A stretch of DNA of 64,000 nt from contig CAVQLG010000024.1 of the NCBI GenBank assembly GCA_963713275.1, positions 53,753-117,752 of the forward strand. Direction: 5' to 3'. The position numbers and the translations under genes were made by a program. Position 1 is the stretch's first letter, and every line of letters starts with the position of its first letter. The DNA is from CAIWHR01 sp963713275 (GTDB lineage: Bacteria > Pseudomonadota > Gammaproteobacteria > Burkholderiales > Casimicrobiaceae). The notes below the pieces were generated by a model. The model was not told the DNA's origin, made no database searches, and saw only the letters and a list, made by a program, of their open reading frames with translations. Of the stretch, positions 20,581 through 29,952 are shown piece after piece.

Positions 20581-22569
20581 GTGCTGCCCGTGGCCACGGG
20601 GCAATCGACGATAATCGCGGCTGTGCCGTTCCGAACGCTCCTTTCCGGCCTTTCCGTACGGCGGGCTGTGTGGTGCCGCCCGTTGGCGCTCGCCCTTCTC
20701 TTGGCATGGCTGCCGCACGAGACGCTCGCCGCCGAGGGCGCTGCGAGCGCCGATCCGCACTCCGCCGCGGGCGAGTCGAAGCCCACGCCGCTGCCCGCCG
20801 CGGCGAACGGCGACCCCCTCCGCGCCCCGCCCACTGCCGAGGACAACGCGGAGCCCGTCGCGCCCGCGGAGGGCGAGGCCAAATCCGCGTATCGCGTCGT
20901 CGTCGACGCGCCGGGGGCGCTCAAGGAAGCGATCGAGCGAAGCCTCGGTCTCGTGCGCTGGCAGAACGATGCGCAGATGACCCCGGACCTGCTCGACTGG
21001 CTGATCCTGGAAGCGAGCGAGCAGGCGCGCGACGCAGCCGCGGCCGAGGGCTACTTCTCCGCGCAGGTGGCCGTGGTCGTCGAGCGTCCTATCGCGGGCA
21101 GCGACGCGCTGCCCGTCGTGCGCGTGAAGGTGGACGCCGGGCCCGCGACACGCGTCACGAGCGTCAGCGTCAGCCTGTCCGGGCCGGCGGCGACCGACGC
21201 GCCCGCCGGATCCGAAGCGCTCAACCGCGCCCGCGAGAGCTGGCGCCTGCCGGTCGGCAAGGTCTTCCGCCAGGTCGCCTGGGACGAAGCCAAGTTGGCG
21301 GCGGTCGCCGCGATCGCCGCGTCGCCTTACGCTTCGGCGCGCATCGTCCGCAGCGAGGCGAGAATCGACCCCGACGAGCAGAGCGCGGACCTGACCGCAG
21401 TGATCGAAAGCGGGCCGCCCTTCACCTTCGGTCCCTTGGAGATCTCGGGCCTCAAGCGCTATTCCAGCGACGTCGTGCGCAACTTCAGCGACATCGCTGT
21501 CGGCGAACCCTACTCGGAGCAGCGGCTCGACCAGTTCATCCGGCGGCTCAACCTCTCGGGTTACTTCGCGAGCGTGCAGGCGTCGATCGACCCCGAACCC
21601 GACAACGCGCACGAGGCCCCGGTGCGGGTGAGCGTGATCGAGGCGCGGCCCAGGAGCTTCGAGGGGGGACTGAGCTACACGACCGACACGCAGTTCCGCG
21701 CCAACGTCCGCTACAGCGACGCCGATTTCGACGACAAGGCGGCGCGCTTCCTGGTCGACGGCCGCGTCGACAGGAAGATCCAGCAGCTCACGTTCCGGCT
21801 GACGCGCCCGCCCGACCGCGACCACGATCTCGACACCGTGGAGGCGAACGCGGAGCGCACCGACATCGAGGACCTCGTCACCACCACGGCGTTCGCGGGC
21901 GTAAACCGGCGCACGCTCGACGAGCGGGACCACACCGTGTACCGCGCGTACTACTACCTCGACGACCAGCGGCCGGCGGGAGCGCCGTCGATCCGCTCGC
22001 GCGCGCTCTACCTCGAAGTCGAGCGGACCTGGCGCCGGGTCGACGACCTCATCGCCCCGACGCGCGGCTTCGTGCTCGGCACGCACTGGGGCGGCGGCCC
22101 GCCCGGCGTTTCGACCGAGCCCTTCGGCCGCATCGTCGTGCAGTTCGCCCACTGGCATCCGTTCACCTCCGACACCTCGCTCAAGCTGCGGGCGGAAGCC
22201 GGCGCGGTGCTCGCGAAGACGCGCGAGGGCATTCCCTCGGCGCTGCTGTTTCGCACCGGTGGCGACACGACGGTGCGCGGCTACGCGTTCGAGAGCCTTG
22301 GCGTTCGCAGCGGCGACGCGACGGTGCCCGGCCGGTACTATGCGATCGGCAGCATCGAAGCGGACCACTACGTCACCCCGGCGTGGGGGCTCGCGGCCTT
22401 CGTCGACGCCGGCAACGCGGCCGACGACCTTGCCGAGCTGCGTCCGGTGCTGGGCTACGGCGTCGGCGTGCGCATCAGGAGCCCGATCGGCCCGCTGCGC
22501 GTCGACGTCGCCTACGGCCAGGAGACACGCCAGGTGCGCCTGCACCTGTCGGTGGGGTTGTCGTTCTGA
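20581..22569 (+). CDS. tamA: Translocation and assembly module subunit TamA (Omp85 family)
   Basis: Outer-membrane Omp85 protein that works with TamB in outer-membrane protein or lipid delivery. A signal peptide (ALALLLAWLPHETLAAEG) is followed by a proline-rich linker, POTRA domains from about residue 105 to 340, and a carboxy-terminal 16-strand barrel with the signature GGDTTVRGYAFESLG and the end VRLHLSVGLSF. The first possible start is GTG at 20581; a second GTG at 20623 would give a more ordinary signal peptide and cannot be excluded. tamB follows after 72 bp. Confidence 0.93.
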   Translation: MLPVATGQSTIIAAVPFRTLLSGLSVRRAVWCRPLALALLLAWLPHETLAAEGAASADPHSAAGESKPTPLPAAANGDPLRAPPTAEDNAEPVAPAEGEAKSAYRVVVDAPGALKEAIERSLGLVRWQNDAQMTPDLLDWLILEASEQARDAAAAEGYFSAQVAVVVERPIAGSDALPVVRVKVDAGPATRVTSVSVSLSGPAATDAPAGSEALNRARESWRLPVGKVFRQVAWDEAKLAAVAAIAASPYASARIVRSEARIDPDEQSADLTAVIESGPPFTFGPLEISGLKRYSSDVVRNFSDIAVGEPYSEQRLDQFIRRLNLSGYFASVQASIDPEPDNAHEAPVRVSVIEARPRSFEGGLSYTTDTQFRANVRYSDADFDDKAARFLVDGRVDRKIQQLTFRLTRPPDRDHDLDTVEANAERTDIEDLVTTTAFAGVNRRTLDERDHTVYRAYYYLDDQRPAGAPSIRSRALYLEVERTWRRVDDLIAPTRGFVLGTHWGGGPPGVSTEPFGRIVVQFAHWHPFTSDTSLKLRAEAGAVLAKTREGIPSALLFRTGGDTTVRGYAFESLGVRSGDATVPGRYYAIGSIEADHYVTPAWGLAAFVDAGNAADDLAELRPVLGYGVGVRIRSPIGPLRVDVAYGQETRQVRLHLSVGLSF

Positions 22570-22641
22570 AGCCGCGACGAGCGCGACCCGATTCGCACGA
22601 GCCATGCCGATGTCCGCCCCATACCCGATCCGCGCTCCGCG

Positions 22642-25600
22642 ATGAACGCGCCTTCGCCCGAGACGCCCGACAGCGCGCCTTCGCCTGCGTCGCCCGACCG
22701 CGCGCGGGCCGCGCCGCGCAGCGTTTGGCTGCGCGCGCTGCGCCTTTCCCTGACCGTGCCCGCCGCGCTCGCCGGCGCCGCCGTGTTGGGCGTGCTCGCG
22801 CTCGTCGCCTGGCTCGCGAGCCCCGCGGCGCTCGAGTTCGCGGTCGACGAGATCGCCGCACGCAGCGGCGGCACGCTCCGCCTCGAAGGCGCGCAGGGCT
22901 CGCTGCTGTCGACGCTGCAGCTGCGCGCGCTTGCGTACCGCGACGGGGGTTTGAGCGTCGTCGCCGAGAACGTGGCGCTCGACTGGTCGCCGGCGGCGCT
23001 GTGGTCGCGCACGCTCCACGTGCGCAGCCTGGGCGCGCAGCGGATCACGATCACCACGGCGGGCGACAGCGACCCCTTCCCGTTGCCCTCGACACTGGCG
23101 CTGCCGCTGACCGTGGCGGTCGACCGCGCCGCGGTCGGCGAGTTGACGCTGGTCAGCGGCGACAAGAGGAACGTTCTGCGCGGCGTCGCGCTGGGTTACC
23201 GGGGCGACGCCGCCGCGCACGCGATCCGCGACGCCACGGTCACGACCGACGCCGGGCGCGTGAGCGGCGCGCTCGAGGTCGGCGCGACCGCGCCCTTCGC
23301 GGCCAAGGGAGCGGTCGAGTTCGAAGGCAGCGAGCGCTGGCGGGAGCTCAAGGCCAGCGCCCGCATCGGCGGCCGCCTCGACGCGCTCGACGTCGCGCTG
23401 TCGGCTACGGCTTCCGGGGCGAAGGCGAGCGGCGCGGCGCAGCTCACGCCTTTCGCCCCGCAGATGCTGCCGGGCGCGTCTGTCGCGGTCGAGGCGCTGG
23501 ACCTCGCCGCCATCGACGCCAGCCTGCCGCGGACGGCGATCGCCGGCACGCTCACCGCCGCGCTCGGCGCGAACGGCAGCCTCGCAGGCCGTCTCGCGGT
23601 CACCAACGGCCTCGCCGGGCCCTACGACCAGCAACGGCTGCCGCTCAGCGCGCTGTCGACCCGCTACGTCCTCGCGGGCGACGTGCTCGACCTCGCCGAA
23701 CTCGCCGGCGAGGCAGGCCCGCAGGCGAAGGTCCGCGGCGCGGCCCGGATTCCGCTCGCGCAAGCCGGTGCGTTCGGCACCTGGCGCCTGGAGCTCGCGC
23801 AAGTCGATCTCGCAAGGCTGCATACCGCGCTCATCGCCACGCGTTTGTCGGGGCGGTTCACCGCGCAGCTCGCCGCCGCCGGGCAGGTGCTGGAGGGCGA
23901 CCTCGCGCAGGACAACCTTGGCCTCGCGTTCGCCGCGCGGGTGACCGGACCGAAGGTCGACGTGCCGCGTTTCACGCTTCGCACCGGCCGCGGTCGCTTC
24001 GAAGGCCGCGCGCAGTACGAGGCCGAGGGCTCGCAGCGGTTCATGGTCGAGGGCCAGGCCGTGCGCTTCGACCCCGCGTCGTTCGGGCGCTTTCCGGCCG
24101 CGAGCCTCGACGGCCAGGTGCGCGTCGCGGGCGAGCTCGCGCCGCGATGGAAGGCCGACGGCTCGATCACGCTCGCGCCCTCGTCACGCTTGCGCGATGG
24201 CCCGGTCTCCGGCGAAGTCCGCGGCCGCCTCACCGCCACCGAAGTGCGGGATCTCGCGGTCGAGATTCGTCTCGCGGGGGCGGTGCTGCAGGCGGCGGGC
24301 AGCCTCGGTGTTCCCGGCGGTCGGCTCGAGGCGAACCTCGACGTTCCCGATCTCGCCCGCCTGCGCGCGCCGCTGGCCGAGTGGACGCCCGCCGCGTTGC
24401 AGGGCGCCGAGGGCCGCGTCCGCGGCAAAGCGACGTTGACCGGGCCGCGCGACGACCTCGCGCTCGCCCTCGAAGCGCACGGCCAGAACCTACGTCGGGA
24501 CGCGATCGCCATTGGCACGCTGAACTTGCGCGGCGAGATCGGCGCGCCCAGCCAGGGCCGGCCGCTGACGGTGGGGGCGACGGCGGCGAAGCTGGAAACG
24601 CCCGCCGGAAACTTCGCGTCGGTCACGGCAAGCCTCGACGGCACGCCCGCCGCGCACGCGCTGACGCTGGCGCTCGTCGGCGAGGACATCGACGCCCACC
24701 TGCGCTTCGACGGCGGAGTTGCCGACGGCGCCTGGCGCGGAACGCTGAGCGTGTTGCGCAACCGCGGCACGTACCTGGCCGAACTCGCAGCTCCCGCACG
24801 GCTGGAGGTCGGCGCCGGGACGTTCGAGCTCGCCGACGCGCGACTCGCGATCGCCGAGGGCAGCCTGCGCGTGAGCCGCCTGCGCTGGGCGGAAGGGCGG
24901 CTCGCGAGCGAAGGCGCCTTCGACGCCGTGCCCTTGGCCGCGTTGACGAAGCTGGCGGGCACCACGCTCCCGCTGCGTTCGACCTTGGTGCTGGGCGGGG
25001 AATGGAAGCTCGATGCGGCGCCGCGGCTCAACGGCACGCTGTCCGTGCGCCGCCAGCGCGGCGACCTGTACGCGAGCGCGGCCGGAGGGAAGGAGGCCGC
25101 CGGCGCGCGGGGCGCCTCGGCGGAAAACGGCGCCGGCGTGTCGCCGAGCGCCGGCGAGGTGGCGCTGGGGATCTCGACGCTCGAGCTCAAGGCGACCGCG
25201 GCCGACGACGCGATCGACGCCACGCTCGACGCCCGCGCCACGCGCTTCGGCACGGTGCGCGGCACCCTCACGATCGGACGCAGCGGCGACGGCGCGGTGG
25301 GCCGGATCGACGGCCGCGCGCCGCTCGCCGGCAGCCTAGTCGCCGAACTCGCGTCGCTGCAGCCCCTGCAGCCGTTCATCGGCACCGCGGTCCGGGTCGA
25401 CGGCCGCCTCGACGCCAACCTGCAGCTCGCCGGCACGCTGCGCGAGGCGGAAGTCACCGGCACGCTGAACGGCGCCGGGTTGAAGCTCGACGCTCCGGAG
25501 TACGGGCTGCACTGGGGCGAGGGCGTGCTGCGCGCGCGCCTGGACACGCAGCGGCTGACGCTGGAAGAGTTCTCGTTCTCCGCCGGAGAGGGCCGGTTCC

Positions 25601-26649
25601 GCGCCAGCGGCGTCGTCGCCGCCCCCGGGCGGAACGCCGGGGCGGGCGAGCCGCCGGTTGGTGCCGGCACCGAGATCAGCTGGCGCGCGGACCGGCTGCG
25701 GGCGACCAACCGGCCCGACCTGCGGCTGGTGGTGTCGGGCAGCGGCAAGCTCGCGTTCGCGGACCGGCACCTCGCCGTTTCCGGGGCGCTGAAGGTCGAC
25801 GAGGGCCGCGTCGACGTCGAGGACCGCTCCGGCAGCGCGCTCGGACCCGACGTCGTCATCGTCGGCCGCCCGCGGCCGCCGCCCGCGTCGGCCAAGCGCT
25901 TCGGTGCCATCCCCTTCGGTGTCGATCTCGAAGTCGATCTCGGGCCCAACCTGACGGTGACCGGCGAGGGGCTCGAGACGCGCGCCGCCGGCACGGTCCG
26001 CGTCAGCGCGACCCCCGACAGCGTGCTGACGGCGAAGGGAACGATCCGCGCCGTCAAGGGGAGCTACTTCGCCTTCGGCCAGCGGCTTTCGATCGAGCGC
26101 GGGCGGCTGATCTTCGACGGGCCGATCGACAACCCGGCGCTCGACATCGTCGCGCTGCGCAAGCACCTGCAGGTCGAGGCAGGGGTCAAGGTCACCGGCA
26201 CGGTGAAGGTTCCTCGCGTCGAGCTCACCTCGGAACCGCCGGTGCCCGAAGGGGAAAAGCTCTCCTGGCTGGTGCTGGGGCAAGGGCTCAACCAAGCGAC
26301 CTCCGGCGCCGATACCGCCGCGCTGCAGGCTGCCGCCGCCACGCTCTTCGGCGGCGGACGCGTCCCGCTGGGCACCACGCTCGCGCGCCAGATCGGGCTC
26401 GACGACATCTCGGTGCGCGGCTCGAGCAGCATGGCCGCCGTCGACAGCACTGCGGGCGGCGCGAACAACCAGGTCGTCGCCGTCGGCAAGCGGCTCTCGG
26501 ACAAGCTCTACGTCGTCTTCGAGCAGGGCCTCTCGGTCGCCAACAACGCGCTCAAGATCGAGTACGCGCTGACGCGGCGGATCACGCTCCGCGCGGAAGC
26601 GGGGCTCATCTCCGGCGTCGGCATCTACTACCGGCGGTCGTTCAACTGA
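22642..26649 (+). CDS. tamB: Translocation and assembly module subunit TamB
   Basis: Very long inner-membrane-anchored protein that spans the periplasm and partners TamA. The 1335-aa product has one membrane anchor at about residues 35-57, then repetitive beta-rich AsmA-like sequence, and a carboxy-terminal DUF490 domain (from about residue 1000) with FGQRLSIERGRLIFDGPID and SDKLYVVFEQGLS. It ends ISGVGIYYRRSFN. Gene order tamA-tamB is the standard one. It is the last core gene before the accessory island, and the first GGTC element begins 16 bp after its stop. Confidence 0.95.
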   Translation: MNAPSPETPDSAPSPASPDRARAAPRSVWLRALRLSLTVPAALAGAAVLGVLALVAWLASPAALEFAVDEIAARSGGTLRLEGAQGSLLSTLQLRALAYRDGGLSVVAENVALDWSPAALWSRTLHVRSLGAQRITITTAGDSDPFPLPSTLALPLTVAVDRAAVGELTLVSGDKRNVLRGVALGYRGDAAAHAIRDATVTTDAGRVSGALEVGATAPFAAKGAVEFEGSERWRELKASARIGGRLDALDVALSATASGAKASGAAQLTPFAPQMLPGASVAVEALDLAAIDASLPRTAIAGTLTAALGANGSLAGRLAVTNGLAGPYDQQRLPLSALSTRYVLAGDVLDLAELAGEAGPQAKVRGAARIPLAQAGAFGTWRLELAQVDLARLHTALIATRLSGRFTAQLAAAGQVLEGDLAQDNLGLAFAARVTGPKVDVPRFTLRTGRGRFEGRAQYEAEGSQRFMVEGQAVRFDPASFGRFPAASLDGQVRVAGELAPRWKADGSITLAPSSRLRDGPVSGEVRGRLTATEVRDLAVEIRLAGAVLQAAGSLGVPGGRLEANLDVPDLARLRAPLAEWTPAALQGAEGRVRGKATLTGPRDDLALALEAHGQNLRRDAIAIGTLNLRGEIGAPSQGRPLTVGATAAKLETPAGNFASVTASLDGTPAAHALTLALVGEDIDAHLRFDGGVADGAWRGTLSVLRNRGTYLAELAAPARLEVGAGTFELADARLAIAEGSLRVSRLRWAEGRLASEGAFDAVPLAALTKLAGTTLPLRSTLVLGGEWKLDAAPRLNGTLSVRRQRGDLYASAAGGKEAAGARGASAENGAGVSPSAGEVALGISTLELKATAADDAIDATLDARATRFGTVRGTLTIGRSGDGAVGRIDGRAPLAGSLVAELASLQPLQPFIGTAVRVDGRLDANLQLAGTLREAEVTGTLNGAGLKLDAPEYGLHWGEGVLRARLDTQRLTLEEFSFSAGEGRFRASGVVAAPGRNAGAGEPPVGAGTEISWRADRLRATNRPDLRLVVSGSGKLAFADRHLAVSGALKVDEGRVDVEDRSGSALGPDVVIVGRPRPPPASAKRFGAIPFGVDLEVDLGPNLTVTGEGLETRAAGTVRVSATPDSVLTAKGTIRAVKGSYFAFGQRLSIERGRLIFDGPIDNPALDIVALRKHLQVEAGVKVTGTVKVPRVELTSEPPVPEGEKLSWLVLGQGLNQATSGADTAALQAAAATLFGGGRVPLGTTLARQIGLDDISVRGSSSMAAVDSTAGGANNQVVAVGKRLSDKLYVVFEQGLSVANNALKIEYALTRRITLRAEAGLISGVGIYYRRSFN

Positions 26650-26665
26650 GCGTCCCCAAAACGCT

Positions 26666-26764
26666 GGGGTCAGGTCTTGACATGACACATCGCGGGCGAC
26701 GAGGGAGGATCGGCTATCGCCCGGTCGAGGACAATGGCCCGCAGATGCGTCATGTCAAGACCCC
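26666..26764. repeat. GGTC element (REPIN-like), copy 1
   Basis: Left end GGGGTCAGGTCTTGACATGA, right end TGCGTCATGTCAAGACCCC as inverted copy, about 60 bp between them. It begins just after tamB and its right end coincides with the broken end of a helicase gene. Confidence 0.85.
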
Positions 26765-27010
26765 TGCGTGCTTGACCGGTTCCTGAACGGTGCCGCTGCG
26801 CTTGTAGTTCGGGTTGATCTCAATGAGCGGCTCCGGCCAGTAGCGGCCGCGCTCGGACTCGTCTTCGACCTTTTGCGAGAGGTCTGGCGCCGCGATCTTC
26901 GAGAAGCTGCGTGAGAAGGCGCTGTACTGGTCGACCAGGCGGTTCCTGAAGTCGAAGACGTCTTGCGCTCTGTGGTTCTCCCCTTGTTCTTTCGCTTCTT
27001 GTCGCCGGCG
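26753..27010 (-). pseudogene. Amino-terminal relic of a DEAD/DEAH-box helicase
   Basis: The minus frame reads DVFDFRNRLVDQYSAFSRSF and, after a short interval, GRYWPEPLIEINPNYK. This resembles the first 65 or so residues of a large family of phage-defence-type and DUF1998-linked helicases. No ATG or GTG is left upstream before a stop, and the frame runs straight into the GGTC element, which supplies the stop (GVLT then TGA). Only the beginning of the gene survives. The family assignment rests on this short stretch. Confidence 0.55.
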
Positions 27011-27062
27011 CTAGACAGCTTGGAAGGGGGCGGCCCTGGCCGCCCCGTCACCATTCGGCCTT

Positions 27063-27480
27063 CTAGGCCGGAGCGGTCAACGAGTCTTCCAGCTGCAGGC
27101 CTGGCACTGGCTCAAACTCGCGCATGTTGTGCGTTACGAGCGTCATGCCGCGAGATCGCGCATGGGCGGCAATGAACAGATCGTGGTTGCCGATGGGCGT
27201 GCCCGCACTCTCCAGCGCGACGCGGATGTCTGCGTAGTGCTGGTCGGCGGGTTCGTCGAGCGGAAGTACCGCCAAAGAGGCAAGCAGTTGCTCAACCCGA
27301 TTGGTCAGCGCTTCTGAGCCCTTTCGTTTCGCACGCAGACGCAACTCACCGGCCACTACGGTGCTGGTGCAGACTGCGTCTGGTTCGGTGACTGCTCAGG
27401 CGCTCAACGAGCGCTCCGCGGGGGTTGCGGATCAGATCGAAGAGCGTATTGGTGTCCAGCATCCAAGCGGGCGCGCCCAT
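27063..27480 (-). pseudogene. vapC: VapC-type PIN toxin, frameshifted
   Basis: PIN-domain ribonuclease of a VapBC pair. It starts at 27478-27480 with MGAPAWMLDTNTLFDLIRN, which carries the first catalytic aspartate. After ALVERLS the frame is lost by a one- or two-base deletion near 27393 and resumes at VTEPDAVCTSTVVAGELRLR, continuing through GNHDLFIAAHARSRG to the end. The start overlaps the vapB stop by one base. As read, the toxin cannot be made whole. Confidence 0.75.
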
Positions 27481-27740
27481 CAGAGGTCTTCGCGGGCTTG
27501 GGGTGGGGTGTCTCCCACATCGGGCAGGCCCTCGTCAAGGGGTTCCCAGGACGCCAGCAGATCCAGCAAACGATTCTTGCGGATGGGCGTAAGGATCAGG
27601 CGGTCGCCCTCCTTGCGCATCAGCACCTCGGTGCCTTCCATCTCAAACTCGCGCGGGATCCGTACCGCTTGGTTGCGGCCATTACGGAACAGCGAGGCGT
27701 GGCGCTCAGTCACGTCGGCCTCCAGTGGGTTGGTTGGCAT
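27480..27740 (-). CDS. vapB: VapB-type antitoxin (AbrB/MazE fold)
   Basis: Antitoxin partner of the downstream PIN toxin. The 86-aa product starts MPTNPLEADVTERHASLFRN and has the swapped-hairpin core SLFRNGRNQAVRIPREFE and RKEGDRLILTPI, typical of VapB. The frame stays open further upstream to 27851, but the ATG at 27738-27740 gives the normal length. An intact antitoxin beside a broken toxin is a common decay stage. Confidence 0.8.
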   Translation of the reverse strand: MPTNPLEADVTERHASLFRNGRNQAVRIPREFEMEGTEVLMRKEGDRLILTPIRKNRLLDLLASWEPLDEGLPDVGDTPPQAREDL

Positions 27741-27879
27741 ATGGCGAAGCATTTGCCAATCCGGACACGGGAACAAGATGGGCGCGCTGGGATCAAGGCA
27801 GGAAGGGATTGACGGCTTGCCGTGGCGGACTGTTGCGTGGCGGATTGTCATGCCGCACCGGGACTGTGATGCTGCGCTT

Positions 27880-28170
27880 TGCTGCGCTTACTTGCCGAGG
27901 GGAGTTGCGATTTCGCCGCTGTTCGCGCGTTGCGGGCTGAAGGCTTCGACGTTCTGCCCATTGCGGAGGACTCGGCGGGCGCTGATGACCAGCGTGGGAT
28001 CGCGTTGGGGCTGCAGGAGGGTCGGAATCTGCTCACGGAGGACAGGGACTTCTGGCAACGGGTCTTCGCGAGCGGCAGGAGGAGCCTGGGTATCGTGCTG
28101 ATCCGGTTTCCCGCAGGCGCTCGGCCGTCCCTTGGGGTGCGCCGTCCCTTGGGGCCCGGATGCTCGTATC
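27880..28170 (+). pseudogene. DUF5615 (PIN-like) relic
   Basis: The plus frame has LLAEGSCDFAAVRALRAEG then FDVLPIAEDS, LLTEDRDFWQRVFASG and LGIVLIRFPA, the layout of DUF5615 proteins, small PIN-like putative toxins. The amino terminus is disrupted and the end runs into GARPSLG and foreign sequence. Fragments of the same gene recur near 32970, 34345 and 58400. Confidence 0.55.
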
Positions 28171-28171
28171 T

Positions 28172-28320
28172 GCTCGCATTGTCTGGACACGGTTTTGCAA
28201 CTCAGGCGGCCAAGTGCAAGGCGTACGCCTGACGGGCTTCGAGGGGTGACATGAAGCCCAGTTCTTCCAACCGCCACTCGTGATCGTAGTGGTCCCTGAA
28301 CGCCGTGACCGGGACATCGC
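28172..28320 (-). pseudogene. IS3-like transposase carboxy-terminal relic with terminal repeat
   Basis: The minus frame ends in FRDHYDHEWRLEELGFMSP then LEARQAYALHLAA and a stop at 28202-28204. Just past the stop the sequence TTGTCTGGACACGG (reverse of 28179-28192 region) looks like the terminal inverted repeat of an IS3-group element. Only the end of the element is left; a GGTC half-element follows at 28336. Confidence 0.5.
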
Positions 28321-28335
28321 ACCAGGTTAACGATG

Positions 28336-28357
28336 TGTCATGTCAAGACCTGACCCC
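28336..28357. repeat. GGTC element, right half only
   Basis: TGTCATGTCAAGACCTGACC followed by CC, then GCGCCTTCC. The matching left end is missing within 150 bp. Confidence 0.75.
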
Positions 28358-28382
28358 GCGCCTTCCGCGCGTCGAGTATCGC

Positions 28383-28595
28383 TTAGGTATCGACGACCAT
28401 CTCCCCGAAGCACACCGCTCGGGAAGGTGTAGTCACCGGAGTTTCCTCGTCGAAGTAGAGCGCAAGCGCTTCCCTCAGGTTGACGACGGCCTCCTCTTCC
28501 GTGTCACCCTCGCTCGCCACGTCGACATCAAGGCATTGCGCAACAAAGGCGCAATCCTGTTCGTAGACGACATAGCGGACTGTCCGCGGCGGCAC
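28383..28595 (-). CDS. hicB: HicB-like antitoxin, orphan
   Basis: The 70-aa product MPPRTVRYVVYEQDCAFVAQ continues CLDVDVASEGDTEEEAV and NLREALALYFDEE, the compact HicB fold that mimics RNase H and neutralises HicA. No hicA lies next to it. A paralogue with about 85 percent visible identity is at 54578-54790. The frame is whole, so it may still be made. Confidence 0.8.
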   Translation of the reverse strand: MPPRTVRYVVYEQDCAFVAQCLDVDVASEGDTEEEAVVNLREALALYFDEETPVTTPSRAVCFGEMVVDT

Positions 28596-28678
28596 GATTG
28601 GGAGCGTACCCGTTTTCTCGTGAATCTGCTTCAGGCTTCCTTCGCCGCGCCGGGACGAGCCCTCGGCTGCGAAACCTA

Positions 28679-28797
28679 GGGGTCAGGTCTTGACATGAAA
28701 CATTCGCGGGCTGTCGTCGCGAACGAGGCACTACCCGATCGTCGCACCGATGCGTCATTTCGACGTGACCCTATTTCGATGCTCAAGACCTGACCCT
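28679..28797. repeat. GGTC element, copy 3 (variant)
   Basis: Starts GGGGTCAGGTCTTGACATGA and ends in GCTCAAGACCTGACCC. A degenerate inner right end (ATTTCGACGTGACCC, about 28757-28771) suggests a rearranged or composite copy. Confidence 0.75.
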
Positions 28798-28817
28798 ATT
28801 TCGGATGCTACCGCTGG

Positions 28818-28915
28818 GATCTCAACGGCCCAACGGCGGGCCCACCGTCCGGTGGCCCAACTTCCGGCGGCGCTGCCTCGGTCCGTGGCGCCGACGCCGG
28901 AGGCGGCGAATGCAA
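28818..28915. repeat. GC-rich hairpin repeat (ACGTCCGGC family)
   Basis: Pattern ATCTCAACGGCCCAACG ... GTCCGTGGCGCCGACGCCGG then GGCGAATG. Related copies are at about 29766-29826 and 36313-36423, in each case upstream of a vapB-like gene or relic. The core CCGGCGGCGC pairs imperfectly with GGCGCCGATGCCGG. Confidence 0.55.
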
Positions 28916-28924
28916 AGAAACTTA

Positions 28925-29014
28925 GGGGTCAGGTCTTGACATGACACACTCGCGGGTTATTGTCGTGGACGAGGCAATGCCCGATCGTCGCAACTGTGCA
29001 TCATCTCAAGCCCC
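28925..29014. repeat. GGTC element, copy 4 (type with GTGGACGAGGC core)
   Basis: Left end is complete; the right end is GCATCATCTCAAGCCCCC, degraded. It directly precedes the 3' side of the vapC at 29060; this element plus vapC forms a unit that recurs at 35478, 41248 and 46235. Confidence 0.8.
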
Positions 29015-29059
29015 CCTCTTGGATGACCCCGGCTCCCTTCCGCGCCTGCGCGCCCGGCC

Positions 29060-29488
29060 TCAAAGCACCACAACGTGCCGCTTGTCGACGCCAACCACCG
29101 CGTCGCGCGAAACCGCCGTATCGAAGGTGACGAACCGGCCGCCATGCCGAACGGCGAGCGCCAGCAGGTAGACGTCGCTGATCTGCCGTGGACCATGGAT
29201 GCGTGCCGAGTCCGCGACCTGCCTGTCGAGCAGGCTGATGCTGTCCGGCCAGAATTCGTGGAAGCCGCCGGCCCGCGCCTCGGCGAGGCGCTCCACGACG
29301 GCGTGCACCGGCAATGCCTTCGGATAGCCCGGATGAGACATGATCCGCACGCAGCCGTTCTCGGTGATGGGGCATGAGGCCCACCCGCTGCCGGCGTGGC
29401 TGCCGTACCACGCTGTCGCCCGGTCGTGCAGCAGGTGGTCAGCGTCGAGCAGCGCGATCAATACGTTGACATCGAGCAGCGCCCGCAT
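29060..29488 (-). CDS. vapC: VapC-type PIN ribonuclease toxin
   Basis: The 142-aa product starts MRALLDVNVLIALLDADHLL, with the first PIN aspartate at residue 6, and has PITENGCVRIMSHP, ISDVYLLALAVRHGG and FVTFD, placing the remaining acidic residues. This is the VapC subfamily with a typical 140-aa length. Its ATG overlaps the antitoxin stop. Copies at 35602, 41384 and 46368/49784 show increasing damage, so this is the best preserved. Confidence 0.85.
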   Translation of the reverse strand: MRALLDVNVLIALLDADHLLHDRATAWYGSHAGSGWASCPITENGCVRIMSHPGYPKALPVHAVVERLAEARAGGFHEFWPDSISLLDRQVADSARIHGPRQISDVYLLALAVRHGGRFVTFDTAVSRDAVVGVDKRHVVVL

Positions 29489-29730
29489 CAGTAGGCGTCC
29501 TCGTCACGCAACTGATCGATCAGTGCATTGGTGACGATGGCGCCGCGCCTGGGAAACGGACGGAAGCCGTGGACCGCCTTGGGCGAGGCGCCTCGCGCCG
29601 CTTCCGGTGCCGCCGTCAACGCGCTGCGCGCAAGCTCCGAGATGACTTCGCCCGCGGTCTTTTTCTCCCGACGGGCGCGTTCCTTGGCGGCTTGCAGGAC
29701 GTCGTCGGCAATATCAAGCGTGGTGCGCAT
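29488..29730 (-). CDS. vapB: VapB-type antitoxin
   Basis: The 80-aa product starts MRTTLDIADDVLQAAKERAR, a ribbon-helix-helix amino terminus, and ends with a charged tail (NALIDQLRDEDAY) that would bind VapC. The stop overlaps the vapC start. Upstream, the palindrome TGCTATAGCA (29739-29748) is a likely operator and overlaps a -10-like TATAGC. Confidence 0.85.
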   Translation of the reverse strand: MRTTLDIADDVLQAAKERARREKKTAGEVISELARSALTAAPEAARGASPKAVHGFRPFPRRGAIVTNALIDQLRDEDAY

Positions 29731-29886
29731 GCATCAGATGCTATAGCACCAAGGTTCGGATTTCAACGGCCTAACGTCCGGCGGCGCTCTCCCCTGCCCT
29801 GGCGCCGATGCCGGAACCAGCGAATTCGCCCCTGTCAGCCAGCGGCGTGGGCGTGGCGCTGGCCCTGACCATCGCATTGGAGACCA

Positions 29887-29952
29887 GGCCTGCGCTTCAA
29901 GATCGAACACGGCTTCAAACAGGCGGTCCGTCTGATTGGCGCGTTCGCCTAA
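29887..29952 (+). pseudogene. IS4-like transposase carboxy-terminal scrap
   Basis: The plus frame LRFKIEHGFKQAVRLIGAFA then stop resembles the conserved Y(2)RFKIE region of IS4-type transposases. Only about 20 codons are left, so the call is tentative. Confidence 0.35.
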
